From NCBI GenBank assembly GCA_018292915.2, contig JACVVK020000034.1, forward strand, positions 685,001-749,000: a DNA stretch of 64,000 nucleotides. The letters run 5' to 3'. The first letter of the stretch is position 1; each line of letters begins with the position of its first letter. The notes beneath the pieces are model-generated. The model did not search any database, had not been told where the DNA came from, and saw only the letters and a list, made by a program, of their open reading frames with translations. This stretch comes from Batillaria attramentaria. Lineage: Eukaryota > Mollusca > Gastropoda > Batillariidae. Made by a program: the position numbers and the translations under genes. Of this stretch, positions 51,550 to 61,814 are shown piece by piece.

Positions 51550-52440
51550 CTTGTTCTTCTTGTTATTCTTGTTGTTTCATGCTGCTGCGTATGAAACAGA
51601 AGGAGCTTAATCCGTGTTGATGTATTTTACTGTATTGTGCTTTAAAGAAGAAGAAAATGATTCCATGGGAAATAAACTTTATTGAATCTTCAGTCTTGAA
51701 AGTAAGTGAACAAAATAATGTCATCCGTCATTGCACATGAAGAATTCGCATAGGCACCGCTCAAACCGACTTCTCAATTCTCAAAGGGGCGGGGAGGTAA
51801 ACTTAGTGGGGAATTAAGCACGTACACGCTTTTCAACACTTTTAAGCCCTTAACGCTTCAGTGGCTCTATATAGGGAGTGGTTTCAGAACATGAACCCCT
51901 ATACACAGGCCCGCACCAATAGTCCTCTATATAGACCCGCACCGATAGTCCTCATTGTTTTGCTTGAAGCTTTTTTGTCTGTTTACAAGACGGGTCGAGG
52001 CGGGTAGGGGGCTTGACTGAACTTCTAAATTCTGATTGCCGCGTTGCGTGCCAAAAATGGATCGAGGCGTTGTCTAATCTTGAGTCTTGTTGCGACCTGT
52101 GCTTTTTCCGGTTGTGTTTTTCGCTGTACACCTCATACAAGTGACAAGTGGCGGGTTTTTTCTTTGTCCTTCACCGCACCCTTTGGGCGCCATTGTGTTA
52201 TTGTTTGTTCACGGGCAACCCACTGTGATGAGCGGGCGAGAGAGAGAGAGAGAGAGAGACTTCGATATGTTTTATTGATGTCACGCCATACAGTCGAGAG
52301 TTTAGCCCGAAGAATCACGCTTTTTCTGGTGCACAGCGAGGGTCAGGGACAGCATGCAATCTCCTCAGGTGTGAGGAGACTGCTAGGGCTGAAGCATGAG
52401 CTACACTATAGCCGCTATCCGGCACAAGGGTGACTTGAAC

Positions 52441-52479
<39 letters not shown>

Positions 52480-52751
52480 CCAATGAAGCTTTGTTAAACG
52501 GTAGAGATATCAACACGCTTGCCCACAGTCATATTACCATTGTCGTTAGCAATGTTGAACTACAGTAGTGTCGACTGTATCGACGTCTACGGGGAAGACG
52601 GGGTTTGGGGGACGGAACTCTCTCTCTCTCTTTGGCTTTTTCTTTGTTTGTTAAGAGGGTTTTTTTTGTGTGTGTGTGTGTTTAATGTTGTAGTACTAAG
52701 CAGTTTCACTAGGGTTAGCAACGGCAGGTTTCAGCCATTGTAAAATAGTTT

Positions 52752-52785
<34 letters not shown>

Positions 52786-52831
52786 CGCAGTTCGGGTGGG
52801 GTGGGGGAGGTGGACAACACACATTCACACA

Positions 52832-52887
<56 letters not shown>

Positions 52888-53349
52888 GACTTACTGAGTC
52901 TCAGAGCCGGAGAGACAGAAAGAGAGGGACGGACAGACAGTTACGGGCAAGTAGACGCTCATGAAATATTCACCTTCTCGTTGTGCAATAGCTTTTTTTT
53001 TTTTTCTTTTTTTTCTTCTTCTTCTTCTTTTATCTCTTGAGTAGGCTCGCTCAACGACAGCACAGTAGTATAAGTGCTGTGCAGCGGTGTAAATCTGTAA
53101 TGTTAAAAATCGATTCCCCAGCCCCCCTCCCCGCCTCCCTTTTTCCTTGCACCAGTTACAGCTGCGTTTAACCACTTCACGGCTGGCTGCCTAAGCCCAG
53201 GCTAAGCTCACTTCAGTGAATAAATAAATCATGATTGCTATTTGAAGTTTACACCAGTTTCAACCATGTCAGTAATTTGCACTTTAGTCGCTCTCTTGTT
53301 AAAGGCCCTAATGCTACTTACTTTTTTTTTTCTTTCTTTTTTTTTACCA

Positions 53350-53575
53350 CTTAAGACACACGAACAGTGACAGCGTCTGTAATGCTGGCACTGAGCCAAC
53401 AGAAGCGTACTCGATGACTGACGCGGCGACCACACTGAGCGGCGCTCCAGTAGCATAACAACAGTCGTAGAATTTGAATGTTCGACCGCGGCTCGCGCAA
53501 AGTGTAAACAGCATTGTGTCTCATTGAGAGCTGTACTAATCATCAAGATAGAGTATTTCCAGCGCACACGCATTC
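53350..53575 (+). repeat. Interspersed repeat family R, copy 2
   Basis: It has CAGTGACAGCGTCTGTAATG, ACTGAGCCAACAGAAGCGTA and GAGAGCTGTACTAATCATCA. TGACTGAC replaces TAAC at the start of CGCGGCGACC compared with copy 3. Confidence 0.75.
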
Positions 53576-53599
53576 TCTCACACAGGGGTGTGGGGGGAG

Positions 53600-53735
53600 G
53601 GGGGGGGGCTAATCGGCCCGTATGAACGTTGCCACATACGAGAAGGAAAACTTCTCTGTCCCGAATGGGACTCGATCGAACCTGACCTCACGTACTGGTG
53701 ACTAAGTCTTAACCACTAAACCACCAACCTCCCCG
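53600..53735 (-). mobile_element. tRNA-derived SINE, family 2, with TCGA duplication
   Basis: It matches the 31 kb copy (GGTGGTTTAGTGGTTAAGAC, then TCTCGTATGTGGCAACGTTC). The box B region reads GTTCGATCGAGTCCC-like sequence with an extra TCGA. Confidence 0.72.
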
Positions 53736-54902
53736 GCGTGTACACGGAGCTAGAGGGCACACACCGTCTATTACACACGCGGGCTAGCGCCGGGTAGCAA
53801 AAAAAAAAAAAGGGGGGGGGGGGAAGCTGGTTTCTTGGCTTCTTTCTCGTTGCCCCGTCTTTGATTTTGATTATCGTCATCTGTCGGTAGTGGAAAACGA
53901 AGCTAAGTCCACAACTAAGCAACCAATCTCCGAACTATTCTTCCTCGTTGTCTTAAACGGTTTCAGTCAGTCATGGTTTATAGGTTGCTGCCGTCAAATG
54001 GTTAAAAACACCTACATTCTTATCAAATGCATGACCTGTAGGCCCTTTTTCAAAAAAAGATTGTCTTCTGGAGGTAAAATGATTGTCGACACCTGGGGTA
54101 TGACAGGAGGGCAACCGACAAATCGTTCGCTATTGGTAAGTTAGGAAATACACTTCGATATGCTTCGTTGCTACTGGCAGACAATCCTTCGATATCAACT
54201 CTCCGGGTTACAGTGAATATGTTCTTATCTCTTGTCCCATAGTCCCTGTGTAGAGTTGAATGAGGTGTGCCTCGTTCACTGGCTACGCTTCATTGTCGGT
54301 CATTTATGCGAGCAGGCGTAATAGCGTTCTGCGGGTGGTATGATCCACTGAGATTTCAGGGCTCTAACGTAGTACGAACGGGTCCCTGACAAGTATGCTG
54401 TTGTCGTGTTGTTTTCCTTTTTTTCACACATTTCGTACAGCGAACGAGTATCCCACGTGTTTGCCTCAGTCTTGTTCGGGTTTCTGGCCCTGTATGCGAA
54501 AATCAGGCAAGATTAATAGTTCCTTGACGCCTCTTACTGCAGCAAACACGAGAATAATCGTCAAAGTACAATACTTCCACTAAGCCAAATTTAAATCCAT
54601 GCAGACATGCCACCAACTTTATAAGCCATGCCACTGGTGCACAAACTGACCCCAAACGCACCTTGGTACAAAATGAGTTAAGTTAGGTGTATCAGTGCCG
54701 GAGAGGTGTGGGTAGGCTACAATCCACCAAGATCAGTTTCAGGATCCTCTAGCTTGGTACAAAAGGTTCTAACCGCAGCCGTTGTTGTTGTTGTTGTTGT
54801 TTGTTGTTTTTGTTTGTTGTTTTTGTTGTTGTTTTTGTTGTTGTTGTTGTCGTCGTCGTTATTGTTGTTGTTTTTTTATTCCACGTTTAAGTTGAATTAA
54901 AG

Positions 54903-55115
<213 letters not shown>

Positions 55116-55529
55116 GTGTTCTGCCTTTGTGAGTGTATGCCGCTCTGCACTGGTACTGAGCTATTTCTTGGTTATCCAAATGTTGGCCCATTCAAATCAG
55201 CTGTCTGGAGAGATCGAACAAAGAGAAAAGTACACCGCTCCCTTTATGTCGGCAGAGAAGGGCGTTTAGTTACGTACAGCCATGCACGTTTCAACACGTA
55301 TTCAGTCCGGAATGGCATTACACCCGTTTGACAAAAACAAAAAAACAAAACAAAAAAAAAGGTGTGCATTACCAACACGAATGGAAACCCGCAACTGTGA
55401 TGACTGAGTGATCCCAGATTACAAATTGCATACATCTTGACCTCCTGATCACAGCAAGCAAAGAAAATATCATACCTTAAAGGGGCTAATACTAACATTT
55501 TTTTAATGCTCACAGATCGTACTGAGATG

Positions 55530-55760
55530 TTTTTGTTGTGTCTATCATCACACTGCTTAGACCCCTGGGCAGTGACATGCTGGCTGAAATACTGGCACTG
55601 AGCCAACAGAAACGTACTCGATAACGCGGCGACCACACTGACTGAGCGCTCCAGCAGTCGGTGTAACAACAGTCGTAGTATTTCAGAATGTTCAGCCGCT
55701 CGCGCAAAGTGTAAAACAATATTGTATCGCATTAAGAGCTGTACTAATCATCCGGATAGA
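55530..55760 (+). repeat. Interspersed repeat family R, copy 3
   Basis: It has CTGGCACTGAGCCAACAGAA, CGCGGCGACCACACTGACTG and TTAAGAGCTGTACTAATCAT. Diverged reverse-strand relatives lie near 17,225-17,340. Confidence 0.75.
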
Positions 55761-56438
55761 GTATTTCGAGCGTAAAGGCACTGCACTCACGAACAAAACT
55801 GTAAAACGAACGAAAACGTAAGCTGCCTTAGCAAAGATGGAATTATCCCGTTTAAAGAGCCCAGCGTGTTCAAGTTACCGCCCGTACCTTCACAGTTAGC
55901 TTTTGGCACTTACTGAATTTAGCCCATAGTTTGTAATCGTGAGTGAAAAGGTCTGTCAAAGACGCAGAGACGAATGAACGGTGCCATAAATAGGCCAACT
56001 GTGTACCTGTCAAAAGCGGTTGACACTGCCTGTTTGAGCTGTAAATTCGCTTTCATTTCGTCTATTCAAATACGATCAGTTAGGTTCAAGTGCAACAAGG
56101 TTTTAGCACTCAGCTGCAGACAACACGAGACTGCTGAGAGGGCACGGGTTATATGGGGCTTGTCGTGTCTCTACATGCACTGTGACCGGGCCGTTATTTC
56201 TTAACTGGGGGATATTCAGTCAAGCCGCTTTCAAATGATGGTTGCGCGCATTGACTGAACCGCGTATCGCGAAAAATGAATGCGCCGGCACGAGAGGCTC
56301 AGATGGTAAAACTGTATTCTTGTATGTCAGTGCTCTTAGATTTTACACAATTGATAATTCAGTAACTTCGAAGTCAGTCATTAGTTTGCCAGTTTAAGCT
56401 TGCCGATCGTAGTTGAAGCTTCGGTATAAGCTTCTGCC

Positions 56439-56471
<33 letters not shown>

Positions 56472-56583
56472 CGTGTGAGCGTAGCGGCGTGAAGTCAGTG
56501 TCAATGAGTATCCACACCATTTGAAACACGCAGAAAACACTGTAAAACTAGACTGATGTGCACCAATCGGTGCTACAATATAT

Positions 56584-56619
<36 letters not shown>

Positions 56620-57152
56620 CCCTTACTCCTACGCCCACCGTCGAGCGGCCAGCATTTCCCCATGCACGCCTCAGTGTTGCGGCGAGGGCCATCAGTTTTG
56701 GATGGTGGGGTGAAGACGGAGAGACGAGCCGTTTGCCCTGCGTTTTGTAAGGCGCCCAAAGGACACGTTTTAAGGGAGGTGCCAAATACCGGTACATGCG
56801 GTTGCTAGGTAACTCTGACGTTTTCATAATCTGCATCGAGTGCGTCGACCCAGTCCGTGTGGGTTAGATGGTTTTTCCCCCCTCACTACTGACGCCACGC
56901 AAAACTGACTGACTGACTTTACAAGACAACCACTGACAGCCAGTTTTGCAGTGCTGCTTCCGGCAACTGAACACCCTCGCGCGGACGTGTTCAGACTCTG
57001 CCGCTAAAAATAAATAAATAAATAAATAAATGAAATCGGAAAGAAGGCCGGTGGTAAACTGAGAAAGCAGTTTCCGAGTATCCCTGAGAAAACTTGACAA
57101 CTGAATAAATGAAACAGATAATTATACGCAATCCGGCAAGCAAGCAAGTGCG

Positions 57153-57194
<42 letters not shown>

Positions 57195-57399
57195 AGAAAA
57201 CGAAGACTGCAACTGCATTTGTATTGTCAAAGTCGGCTTAAATTTGGTTTTAGCTTAATTGTAAAGTAATGTACGTCAGTCTCCCCTTCACACAGTGTAA
57301 ATTCTTCCACGGGGAGCTGACGCCGGTGTGACAACAATTGTTGGTTGTTTTTGTTTGGGGTTTTAATTTTGTTGTTGTCGTTTATTTTTTACTCCACCA

Positions 57400-58150
57400 A
57401 AGATCGTAGAGTGATGTCAGTTTCCTAGCTGTGGAGACTTGCAGCTGACAACTCCCCTCCTCACCGGAGACTGGCATGTTACCGTGACTTCACCAAGTTT
57501 CCGTGTTCACCAAAGACCGGTGTTCTTCTCCATTAAAAGACCGTGAGGTGATGCCAGTTCAAGTCCATGTTCCACCGGACACTGGTATGTGACATGAGTT
57601 CCCTCATTCAGTTATCATCGCAGACAAAAATGTCAGTCAGTTTCCACTTCTACCAGAGACCAGTGTGTTACAATCAACGCCCCCCTCCGGCCTCCTCAGA
57701 CCGGGATACATCAATTCCCTCTTCCATCGGAGACTGGTATGTGGCATGAGTCCCCTGTAACGTCTCTTACCTGTTCCACTGACTTATGCTCGGCCGGGTC
57801 AGTTGTGAGTTCGCGAATCTCGGCCGCTGGGGCCAAATATTTGTGCTGGCCTTTTTCTCCGTTGCCCCATCTTTGACATCATTCATACGCGGTGGAAAAC
57901 TGACTGAGGACGTTGAACTCCCAAATACCCACCACCCACCCACCGGAATGTGACACGAGAGACCATCAGTGGAGTAATGTCACTGAGTACCAGACAGAAA
58001 CTGACGGAGACTGACCGGCGGCATGTGACATCAGTTCCCTGTTCCGTTGGCGTTTGAAGAATGATATGTCACATCTGCTTTCGGCTCTCCCACCTCAGTC
58101 AGACAGCACTGTGACATCAGTTTCCTCGTAGTACATAGGTGTCCGTAGAG
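57400..58150 (+). repeat. Degenerate tandem repeat, about 60-70 bp unit
   Basis: Recurring phrases: ACCGGAGACTGGCATGTTAC, ACCGGACACTGGTATGTGAC, ACCAGAGACCAGTGTGTTAC and ATCGGAGACTGGTATGTGGC, each followed by GAGTTCCC-like or TCAGTTTCC-like blocks. A SINE interrupts it at 57,785. Confidence 0.75.
57785..57940 (+). mobile_element. tRNA-derived SINE, family 1, with several short insertions
   Basis: The body GGGGCCAAATATTTGTGCTG is intact. The head reads GCTCGGCCGGGTCAGTTGTG where the family has GCTCGGGTCGTG, and the end reads GGAAAACTGACTGAGGACGT where the family has GGAAAAGGACGT. Confidence 0.82.
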
Positions 58151-58933
58151 TGATGCCATCTGTTCAGTGTTCACTGAACACTAAGACCGCTGACGGAGTG
58201 AAATTTGACTCACTCATGTCCACGGACTGACGCCGGGACGAAGGCCGGCCGTACCATGATTGACAGCTGCATGCCTGTTTCACGGAGGACCACGGAATCG
58301 TACCACGTCGGCCTCCTTGTCAGTCCGGCAGTGGCCGTAGAGGACCGGCATGTCAGTTACTCTCGCGACCGTAGGTTTTGGTCTCTGCTTCAACGAGTAA
58401 TGGGAGTTAGTTGCTCCGGGAGAGGTAGTAAGGGGAGACGACCGCGGCCTCCTTCCTCGTCGATCATCGCCCTTTCCATCGTCATTTCTATTCAGTGTTT
58501 CAGTGTTGGTTGTTTCATGCATGTAGAACGGTGATTAAGCTTATTGCGTACGTACTTTTGTCAAGGATTCGGAATTAAATACACTAGATTTAACTTCCGC
58601 GCCTTTGGGTGTGGTGAGTTCACGATCGCCTAAGAACGGTCAGATTTACCTGGAAATAGATGCTGTTGTCACTTCTACAAAGAGTTACTGCCCTTGACTT
58701 TTTAATACAAACATTATATTTTTTCTAAAATATTTCACAATTAGGCACATTAAACCAACAAAAGATATTACGAATATTCTCACCTTTCTTTTTTAAAATT
58801 TAACAAAACAAAGTTGCGAAGAATTAAGATTTGTTCGTATCTTTAAAGAACAATTGTTTGCGACACAGAAATGAACACCGTAAAAACATTTTAAACCTTT
58901 TGCAAGGGCCTGAAATTTTCAACTCTACTAAGT

Positions 58934-59120
58934 ATCGCTTCTCGGCCTTTTGGCTAAGATCAAAGTGTAGTATCTGTTCTTATCAGCTTAATATCTGATA
59001 CGCTCCCCATTGGGGAGCTTCGATATTAAACTGATTTTTGAACCTCGGCGAAGTGTCAGGGGCTTGCTCCACCTTCGCCACGGGTTGGCCTGGTATTGCA
59101 GTACCTCCAGGATCGGCCCA
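58934..59120 (+). ncRNA. U2: U2 spliceosomal snRNA
   Basis: It starts ATCGCTTCTCGGCCTTTTGG and contains the branch-site-pairing GTAGTA, the stem IIa region, the Sm site ATTTTTG, the stem III loop GGGGCTTGCTCC and the stem IV loop TGGTATTGCAGTACCTCCAG. The AAAG just before TGTAGTA is the usual invertebrate form. The length of 187 nt is normal. I see no defect, so it may be functional, but no snRNA promoter (PSE) could be verified. Confidence 0.93.
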
Positions 59121-60977
59121 CTCCCCACTGGGGAGAAAAATCAAGTCCAAAAGTGGTTCAAATTAAGTAGCATAGATAGTAAATAATCTAAGAAACTTCG
59201 AACTTGCTGATGGAGCTCACCGGCTCAATATAACCGCCCTTCGGCGCCGGCGCGCGAGGGATCACTTTAAAATCACTGCATCACGACTCACCGAAAAGCG
59301 GGACTGACTACGTCAGGCATAGTACTGATATTATTTTCGTCAGTCAGGCAGTGTCCAGTTTTTCAGCTGGAAGTTGAAAGTTTTTCGGTTGTATTTTAGG
59401 AGGGTTTTTTTTTTTTTTTTTTGTCAGTTTCGGGTTTTTTCGGGGGTTGTTTTCTTGTTGTTTCGGGTTTTTAATATAAAAAATACAGTGTTTGTATTTT
59501 ACTCAGCATTACAGACAGTGAGCAACGTGTTATACATGTACAAGCTTACTGATGGAGACCGACTGACTTGAGAGTGACTAAATAAGTTAAACCGGCTCGT
59601 GGGGGAGGGGAGGGGGGTATAAAACCATAAAGAACTCCTAACACGACGCCCCCTCCCCCCCCCTCCCCCCCCCCCCCCCCTTTTGAGCAGCTTCCGAGTC
59701 TCTTTTTCCACCACCAGTGTCTCTACCAGTCTCTCACTCAGGCAGTTTCATAACTATGGTGTTTGCTGAACCAGGTGAGATTTATTTCTTCCATAAATAA
59801 TATTTATTCAGAGAGGGCTTATCAAGACAAAACAATACCAGCGAAGTCATAACATTTACTTCTGGACACAAACAAAGCAAGAAACTGCGAAATCTGCCAC
59901 TTGTAATATTGCGTCCGACGTAAAGAACATGTATGCAGATATGGATGGCAAAGAAATGAAGAAATTAAGGCAACCACAAAGATACTCGCTGATAATTTCT
60001 TCAGATTAGCCTGGTCGTAACTGACACAAAGCAGCAACAGTTAACATAAATGATCCACAACAATGAAATATAAAAACAATTTTAAAAGAAGCATCCACCT
60101 TCATGATTAAGAACAAAAGAAAAGATAAGAAGTACACGATGCTCAAACCTGGACCACAAAAACAAATGATAGATACGCATACTTCATGTACATACACAGA
60201 AAGAGACCGCCGTTTTTGCTGCATGGAAAAGAGTTGCGGTTTGGTCAGTGCAGCGTACTCCTGCATGCATTCTTAGCACAGAACAATAAGAATTCAAATC
60301 TATGTGGCTTAAGTCACAGTGTCGTATTTTCAGTATTCCTCAGAACTACATCCCTCAGTTATTCCACATTGCTTTTGAGCACAACTTCACTTGCAATGTT
60401 GAACATAGTATTTATAAACTATATGTATTACAATGAATTTCACTCATGTCAGTCTTTTTTCCTAGTATTTCACTTGCAGTCTTCTGTTTGCAATCTTTCT
60501 GTACCTCTTAGCTCATAACTTATCTGTTTAGTTTTAACTCGAATGAATGCAATGTTGTATTTTTTACTTTGTCCTTACAATTTCATGTTGACAGAAATGT
60601 GCCTAGAGCCTGGCCTCCATGAAAAGGCGCCTAGTATGTGCTACCATTATTGTAGTTATTATGACCATAAGATAGACGGATGCCGTGAGAGAGGTATAGA
60701 CAACCACATCAAGCTATCAACCATCCTGTAGGATAATGGGCTGAACTTTGTAACAATTAAGAACTTAAAGGACTACCCGAGAGCATACCATATGGATCTG
60801 TAAACATACTACCTTAAGTACTGAAAACCATCCAGAGCACTGTTTTGCAAATATTTGTGCATCTACTTTGAGAAACTTGTAAAATACCGCTCCGTCTACC
60901 TGTCCGATTCGTAAAGCGCGCCAGAACTGCGTGTGACGTCACACTTGTGCCTCACTCTTTCTCGCGTGCTCACAGCA
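59121..60977. other. Intergenic, no recognised gene
   Basis: T- and C-homopolymer runs (59406-59422, 59649-59682), then A/T-rich unique-looking sequence with no family motif. It may contain the promoter of the THAP ORF. Confidence 0.45.
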
Positions 60978-61355
60978 ATGGCAGATAGCGTGACCAGCAA
61001 CGAAGAACCGGCGAGTAAACGCAGGAAAAAAAGTGGCTTCAGTTGTTGTGTGGCTGATTGCACAGGAAAACATTCAGATGGCATAAATTTACACAAGTTT
61101 ACGAACGAATCCAACGCTCGTAGGCAATGGATTTGATTTGTGCAAGTTTGTCGTGCTGACTTCGGTCCAGCCTATGGGACGCCGAACAACAACAGAATGA
61201 TATGCAAGAGACATTTCACCTCCGATGCCTACGACTTGTCTTACCAACTGAAACAGTCGCTGGGCATCAAATGTAAAGGCAAGAGGCTTCTTGAAGGTGC
61301 TGTGCCGTCCATTCAGAAGCACAGCCTCTCAAAATATCATGGCCAGCCCGTTTAA
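60978..61355 (+). pseudogene. THAP-domain protein, N-terminal zinc finger, interrupted by in-frame TGA
   Basis: The ATG at 60978 opens MADSVTSNEEPASKRRKKSG. The C2CH THAP pattern is visible: CCVADC, then the conserved W (RRQW), then CKRHF, and the closing AVPSI that matches the AVPTIF box. A TGA at 61134-61136 directly after QWI interrupts the domain, and the same frame then continues cleanly to 61353-61355. THAP domains bind DNA and occur in both host regulators and P-element-like transposases. Possibilities are a recent pseudogene, a polymorphic nonsense change or a sequencing error. No transposase core follows. Confidence 0.8.
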
Positions 61356-61426
61356 GTTTGTCGGAGCCCCGGTGCGAATGCATGTGCCAGCGTTATCACA
61401 ACAGCCTCTACAGCCCGGACAGCCGG

Positions 61427-61814
61427 GTCCTACTAATTACCGAAAACAACCGAAAACGACCGAAAACAACTCTTAGTACGGGCAGAACGCAGTCAAAACA
61501 TGGAAATAACAACACACAAACATGATTAAAGGTGAAAAAAAGAGGCCTTAAACTAGTTAAAAGGAAAAAAGTACTTATTCACTCCAAGAGAACAGGACGA
61601 AATGAACGTGTCTCCCAAGGGAAGCGACTCTGGTCCGGACTGGTTATTTTCTGCAATGTCACCTTTTTTTCTTTTAGCTTTTTTAAAGGCCTCTTAAGGC
61701 CTCTTTTTTCACCTTTAATCATGTTTGTGTGTTGTTATTTCTATGTTTTAACCGCGTTCTATCCGTATTAAGAGTTGTTTTCGGTCGTCGGTTGTTTTCG
61801 GTAATTAGTAGGAC
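61427..61814. mobile_element. Fold-back / MITE-like element with inverted repeats of about 120 bp
   Basis: The left arm (61427-61550) and the right arm (61695-61814) are near-perfect reverse complements, starting GGTCCTACTAATTACCGAAA. They contain repeated ACCGAAAACA units and end in GAGGCCTTAA. The spacer is about 145 bp and has no coding signal. No clear target duplication was found. The element lies 70 bp beyond the THAP reading frame. Confidence 0.75.

Noticed and set aside
58934..58985. An extra A in U2 (ATCAAAGTGTAGTA) as a disabling insertion
   Set aside because: The AAAG form is what I recall for invertebrate U2 RNAs such as those of Drosophila and C. elegans, so it is not evidence of a pseudogene.
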